A DNA stretch of 64,000 bases. Origin: Cucumis sativus. Lineage: Eukaryota > Streptophyta > Magnoliopsida > Cucurbitales > Cucurbitaceae. Location: the NCBI RefSeq assembly GCF_000004075.3, contig NC_026661.2:620001-684000 (forward strand), in the 5' to 3' direction. Under the pieces are notes generated by a model. It was not told where the DNA came from. It did not search any database and worked only from the letters and a program-made list of their open reading frames with translations. The position numbers and the translations under genes are program-made. Below, piece after piece: positions 58,894 through 64,000 of this stretch. How positions within the stretch are numbered: position 1 is the stretch's first letter; each line of letters starts with the position of its first letter.

Positions 58894-60690
58894 GGTATAG
58901 TATTTTTCTTTTCAAGGAATTAGTGGAACTTTAACTTGAAGGATTGTGAAAGAAGATTTCTTGTGATGTGGGAATGTGGAAGGCTTGCTGTTTGTGAACC
59001 CAATTACATGATCCTTTATATAAATGGAGGGTGAGATTTATTGGAGATAGAAATATTGACAACGCAAGAAGGTAGCATTAAATGCTAGAAAGGAACCAGC
59101 TCAAAAACAATCACATGGATTTGTCTTTGAAGCCATAATGAGAACTTCAAGTTCATGAGTTAACGTGGGGCCATTTTGGATCCTTGCGTAGAAACATCAT
59201 AGGTGGCCTACTTTTGTTTATGGACAATATTGAGAAGAGAATTCAATACAACTAAGCAAGTTCCAGTAGATTCATAGACATATTTGAGGCACTGAAGTTT
59301 TTGTTGTCCTCTTGGTGAGATAACAATTGACAGACTATATGTTGACAGAAAATTTAACTGCATCATATAGCCATGTCTGTCACAATTTTTCGTGGTATAA
59401 GAATTTTAACTAAAGTGGGTTTTTTGTCGGTTGTAAAGCTCGGAAAATTCATATGTACGGGTACCGTAGTACAACAGAAACTTGTAAGTGGAAGAAAATA
59501 CTTCAAGTACAAGATGACAAAGAAAAAGAAACCCAATTGTTAGTTTAGCATTCATTATGAAGAGAACATTTCTTTTTCTGAGCAAGAAACGTAAATATTC
59601 AATGATGTAACGAAGAGAATAATACTGATAACAAACGCAATAACAATAAGACACTATAAATAATAGGTTAAAAAAAAAATTCTAAGAAGAAAGATCTATG
59701 AAAGTACCCCAATTAATATAAATATTCTGACGGGAAAATCTCATGATCAACTTGGATAAAGAACACCATGATGAAGCCTTCAAAGGAGCTGATTTGAAAT
59801 GATCGACCTAAGGAAGAAGCTTGCCATGGAAAATTCTTAATTGAACCAGTAGCTCGATCTTGGCAACCAAGTTGTCCCACTGCTATTTATTGTTTACTAT
59901 TTTTTTTTAATAGAATCAACAACTTTTGTTAAGAAAGAACGAAAGAATTCTGGGGGGCTAGTGGCATTCTTAGGAAGAAAAAAAATTCCCTCTTGAATAT
60001 TGTACCAACTCAAAGACATGTTTACCTGTTCCTCAAAGGCATCTTTCCTTTTGACATCTTCATTTGTGTTTTTTATACCTTTCAATTCATCTTATTCAGT
60101 TTCAGTTCACAACAAATGCAAATCATCATTTATTGGTTACACTAATTATTATTTTGTTGGGATCTTTATGGTGTAAGTCTTGCTTCGTGGCTTCTGTTTT
60201 GGCCTTTCTTTTTGTTGGTCAGCTGTTTTGATTGTTATTTGTTTCTTTTCCTTTTCTTCCTTTGAGAGGTTATTTTCTTCAACATTCTGTATGTTGTTAA
60301 GAAAGAACCACAATGATGCAACTGAAAAGAACCCAGTTGTATTAAACCAGAAACCAAACTTCATAATAAAATGGAGAAAAGAAAACCCCAATCTTTTTCT
60401 TTTCTTTTTTTGATATATGTGAGTGTCCGAGTCAGTCTTCTAAATAAAATTGACCCCAATCTTCACAATAAATCTCGAACTTCTAAATATTATGAATATA
60501 CAATCATCACTTGGATTGTACAAAAACATTTTTTAAAATAAACAACAAGTATAGAGTTAAATATGACTTAATCCAATGCAATACATATTAAATGGATGGT
60601 GAATGGCTCAAATATTAAGCAGAAGTTATAACAAAATAAAAGAGCCTCTACCAAGAAATCAAATGAAGAAAAAGAATACTTGCGCACATA
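58894..60690. other. SAUR promoter and gene-free DNA
   Basis: Promoter elements up to about 59165, then no supportable gene. A minus-strand frame at 59897-60085 has varied composition but no ATG start and no known domain (see rejected items). Confidence 0.5.
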
Positions 60691-60990
60691 CCTAGACTTC
60701 GTTTGATAACATTCCCGTTTTTTGTTTCTTGTGTCTTGTATCTTGTATTTTGTTTTTCAAAATCTAAAAACAATAATATGTTTTATAACTATTTACGTAT
60801 CTTGTTTCTTGAAAAGAAGAAATAACGATAAAAACTTGTTTTATAATTATTTCTTTGTTTCTATTATCTTTTTTCTTACTTTTCCCCTTGTTTTATAGTT
60901 TAAATATAGTTTAGTTATATACTATAAGAAATAAATCAACGCATTAATATAAAATAGGAAACAAAAAATGCGATCAAACATGCCCTTAGA
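60691..60990. mobile_element. hAT-like MITE
   Basis: About 300 bp, A/T-rich, with ends cctagacttcgtttgataac on the left and, as reverse complement on the right, ctaagggcatgtttgatcgc. Both share CTA(A/G)(G)...GTTTGAT, followed by TTTTTTGT-type sequence. The layout resembles the abundant MITE of dicots that begins GTTTGTTTGATAAC. No transposase. Target duplication not clear. Confidence 0.55.
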
Positions 60991-61162
60991 TTCCAGTAAA
61001 ATCGTTCCAGTAACAATTTCCTTATGTAGGGAAACATCTTCCCATGGAAGGAAACAAAAATTGGAGCAAGTTTCAAAAAGGAAAAACAAAGTGCATGGAT
61101 CTGATCATGCCTAATATCCCTAATCTAAAAAAGATTGTATGTTACAATCATGTCAGTGCCTC
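60991..61162. other. 3' flank of the SAUR at 61163
   Basis: Short gene-free stretch with no recognised element. Confidence 0.5.
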
Positions 61163-61432
61163 TCACGGCCTATTTAACTGAGAAATGAGATTGGTGAAGA
61201 TATCTTCTCTGCACTGAATGGTAAGACCACCCATAGGATGATAATAACCAAATTCCTCTTCAGCTTGACTAAGCAAGATCTGAAAACATGGTTGGTTCAA
61301 GTAAGTTATGGGGATGACAAAACGCTTCTTTTGAATCTCTCCAACATAGACTGCACAGTAGCCCTTTGGAACTACTGCCACCCCTTCCTTTGTTGAGGTG
61401 GAAGCTCGTCGGAGAAGCTGAAGAATTCTCAT
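61163..61432 (-). CDS. SAUR protein with divergent N-terminus
   Basis: An 89-residue SAUR when read from the first ATG (61432). The frame is open nine codons further, but that extension begins with TTG. It starts [17 protein letters not shown] instead of MGFRLP, then [56 protein letters not shown], ending LISQLNRP. Glutamine replaces the proline of TIPC. A tatttataga TATA-like box lies at about 61549-61557 (minus), 117-125 bp upstream. Upstream, agtatcatatgattttgt near 61648 may be a decayed left arm. It is the rightmost gene of the array and an early-diverged member. Confidence 0.9.
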   Translation of the reverse strand: MRILQLLRRASTSTKEGVAVVPKGYCAVYVGEIQKKRFVIPITYLNQPCFQILLSQAEEEFGYYHPMGGLTIQCREDIFTNLISQLNRP

Positions 61433-61879
61433 GTTTATATTTGGATACAATAAAGGCAAGACCTAAAAAATTTTACTAGAAGATCTCAAAACACCTTGAA
61501 TGAAAAAAAAATGAAGAGTTGAGTTGCTTGTGAACTCAATCAAATATGTATTTATAGATGGTGAAAAGAGTTGTGGGAAATCCAACCTTCTGAGAAATTG
61601 ATGATAGAAGTCTTTGGATAAGGCTTAGTAGCAGACAAGAACTCATGAAGTATCATATGATTTTGTATACCAAATAATGAACATTGAAGTAGTGATGTTG
61701 GTAGAGGATATTGTGTAATCTTTTCAAGGCAAAGGATTTAGAGATCATATTGTCTCTTAAATGACAATGACTGATGAAAATATGTTAGTTTAATAACTTG
61801 ATTATTGTAAACAGCTGGCTTACCGTGGCTTACCATTGCATGATGATTTTTATATACCATAAGCTTTAGTAGTTTCTCA
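61433..61879. other. Promoter region of the SAUR at 61163
   Basis: TATA-like box at 61549-61557; otherwise no gene or clear repeat. Confidence 0.5.
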
Positions 61880-62240
61880 TATCATCCAGACAACAGTTGT
61901 GATATGCTTTTGTTCGTTGGATGTAGAATTTTGGTTTAACTTTGGCTTGGAATCGCTAAGGTTATAATAGTATTGAGGAGGTGCTCCAAGGTTTGTCATT
62001 TCGAGAGGACAAATTTTTGTGGCAAGCTAGCTATTTCGTGGGAAGTTTGGCTCAAGAGAAACAATAGAATTTTAAGGGAGGTGGAGAGGTCATGCAATAA
62101 AGTTTCGGAGGTAGCAAGATTTAACGCCTCCTTGTGGACACTCGCTAGGCCTTTTTGTAACTATGAACTTGGTTTGATTTTGTTAGATTGGAGTGTAGGC
62201 TTGTTTTTTCGTATGCTCTTTTTCTCTCAATGAAAACTTG
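61880..62240 (+). mobile_element. LINE 3' coding end (5'-truncated)
   Basis: The plus strand encodes the C-terminal tail typical of plant L1 ORF2: SWEVWLKRNNRILREVERS, then EVARFNASLWTLARPFCNY, ending with LDWSVGLFF and a short non-coding tail with ctcaatgaaaacttgg. Reverse transcriptase motifs are missing and no long poly-A remains. Confidence 0.75.
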
Positions 62241-64000
62241 GTTTCTTACCAACAGATATTACGACACTCTTTGTTAATGAAATCTACTACTGATTCTTGA
62301 AGCATGATTCTCTCCAGTGAAAAAGTTTGTGGTTTGTCATCTTCCAACATTTGCCCAAGCTGAAAATAGACTAACGCTCCAAAACACAAAACAATTGAAA
62401 AGATAAATAGAAGAGAAATACAACTGATGAAGAGTACAAGTCAAATAAGACAAAAACCCTACTACTAAGAAGCACCAAAAACTTTGAAAGAGAGCCCCAT
62501 TTTTTAAGAGAAGAACTAAACTAAAACTAAACAAACCAACAAATTGAGACATCAAATCAAAAAATTGACAAGATCTGCCCAGTTGATGTTGGACCTATTT
62601 GAAATGACTTTCCAAGTGCTTAAACCACTTTTGTAACACTTAGACTCCATTTTTTATGCACATAGAAAGTCATTTCAAACATCTCATTTTACTAACCTGC
62701 TTTCTCCTTCCATATATATTTTCCTTCAAAGCCCTGACCTGTTCAGTTCCCTTTATTGCTAATTGCTCTATCAGTAAGTCTCATAACGTTCATATATTTT
62801 CGCAGTGTTAGTCTGAGTGATTTGAATACTCATTTTTACTAGTTAGTTAAAGTTTTGTATTGATTTTAATCAGTCAGCTCTCTTGCTTTTGTAAGAAGAA
62901 AAAAAAAGAACTTTCTGTTGAAGTTGGCAGTATTAAAACACCGATCATTTTTTTTCAGTAATTTTTCAATGGAGGCAAAGTACAATGAATCTCATATATG
63001 AAAACAGCTCTCAATCTCCTTGTGAATACAAATCATTTGAAGGAACATCATAGGGCAGATGTAGTGTAATCATGTTGTCAAGGAGAATGGACTACGAAAA
63101 GTGGCAAAATAAGGTACATAGGTATCAACTTTATAATCAATATTTACTTTTATGTACTATATGTATCCACTTTGGTTAACTCAAGAGGTGGTGATAGATT
63201 TGTTCAAGTACTATGGTATTTTACACCAATCCTACTACTGGTCATAATCCCATTTACAAATTTATCTGCTCCTTTGGAGCGTTAACAAATAACTCTTACC
63301 TCATTCTTCTTCTACCTGTGATGATATACTAGACGGGCTCTTGGAACTTTCTGAAATCATCATCAATTGTGGGTCGCTCATTACGTCCTGCAATAAACAT
63401 TTTCAATGATGATTAACTATTGGCAACTTTTGATCTCTGCAACTTTTACGCACAAACAAATTTGTCCCCATACTTCCTTTCATTTTGCTTCATCCAAGAA
63501 TAATTCTTATTCAGTCAAAGTTGATTTCTGTCAGTGTTGTGACTCCTTTTCCAACTAGAGATATTCAGTAGCAAGATTTCAGACATTAGACAGAGGATTC
63601 TTCTACTTTTTTCTTCCTTTTATACGACCCTCAAAACACTAAATATTAAATATTAAATGTTTTTTTCTTAGAACTTGATTGTAATGAGAAATCCATTCCA
63701 TAAGAGGGTCGACAAAAGAGTGAACAATAATTTATAAAAAGGATTTAATGGTAATAAATGAGGAGATTAAGGCCATTTGACGACGGTTTAGTTTCTTGTT
63801 TCTTGTTTTTACTTTCATTATTTTTATTTCATGAACAGCTCTTCCATCATTCTTAACAAAGAAAAAAAATCATTTAATTGGATAACTGTTTTTTTGTTTC
63901 TTGTTCTTTCTTTTTTATTGAAAAAAAAAACTATGTTTAATAACCATTTTTTATTTCTTATTTATCTAAAATTTTAAATTAGAAATGTAAATTTTTTACA
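62241..64000. other. Gene-free right end of the window
   Basis: No host gene is supported. It contains a small MITE-like inverted repeat at 62590-62690 and, from about 63790 to the window edge, A/T-rich sequence with tttaataaccattttttatt that resembles the MITE at 60.7 kb and runs out of the window. A minus-strand frame at 62337-62555 has LINE 3' UTR-like composition only. Confidence 0.5.
62590..62690. mobile_element. Short MITE-like inverted repeat
   Basis: Arms ttgaaatgactttc (62599-62612) and gaaagtcatttcaa (62665-62678) are perfect 14-bp inverted complements about 50 bp apart, enclosing aagtgcttaaaccacttttg. It resembles a small non-autonomous element; no target duplication was identified. 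Confidence 0.45.

Noticed and set aside
59897-60085. Minus-strand frame with SLSWYNIQEGIFFLPKN
   Set aside because: Mixed composition is tempting, but there is no ATG, a stop lies just upstream and no family is recognised. It may be a captured gene scrap.

Overview
The window is plant nuclear DNA: AT-rich, intron-free small genes spread over long gene-poor stretches, dinucleotide and GAA microsatellites, L1-type LINE remnants, Ty1/copia remnants and small hAT-like MITEs. The proteins of the main cluster (MGFRLPRIV start, [10 protein letters not shown] core) look, from memory of the family, like the SAUR cluster of cucurbits (Cucumis or a close relative). That assignment is inference and was not searched.

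Every convincing host gene is a SAUR (Small Auxin-Up RNA) gene. I count 15 apparently intact SAUR genes and 5 SAUR pseudogenes. The left 24 kb is gene-poor and holds two single SAURs of different subclades: a long-tailed one at 1217-1672 (+) and a SAUR50-like one at 11227-11526 (-). From 24.9 kb to 61.5 kb lies a one-direction (minus strand) array of the SAUR19-24-type clade.

The centre of the array, about 34.0-52.5 kb, is a tandem repeat of a three-gene module (A, P, B in + strand order) present four times. A and B encode near-identical 100-residue proteins. P is a more divergent paralogue that is dead in every module, by different lesions each time. In modules 1-3 P sits only about 170 bp downstream of B and seems to have lost its promoter; in module 4 it keeps 1.2 kb of upstream DNA but carries a 302-bp truncated LINE with a 17-bp target-site duplication.

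Common cis-signals run through the array: a TATA box about 80-125 bp before each ATG; further up a paired CACATG...CATGTG inverted repeat (13-bp perfect arms, 30-bp spacer in the A genes) around a TGTCTT motif; an intergenic block seen about six times; and a candidate DST-type mRNA instability element after the stop codon of A genes. These suggest co-regulated, short-lived transcripts encoding promoters of cell expansion.

Mobile DNA: an internally deleted L1 LINE at 29.0-31.2 kb with a poly-A tail, LINE tails at 26.9, 27.5, 49.6 and 61.9 kb, a copia remnant (protease to integrase) at 47.4-48.8 kb, a copia remnant with a long open gag frame at 55.5-57.2 kb, LTR fragments at 27.3-28.7 kb and MITE-like elements at 60.7 and 62.6 kb. 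I found no convincing tRNA, rRNA or CRISPR, and no non-SAUR host gene. I do not see a wholly new kind of system; the most noteworthy signals are the modular array, the repeated death of P and the conserved inverted-repeat promoter element.
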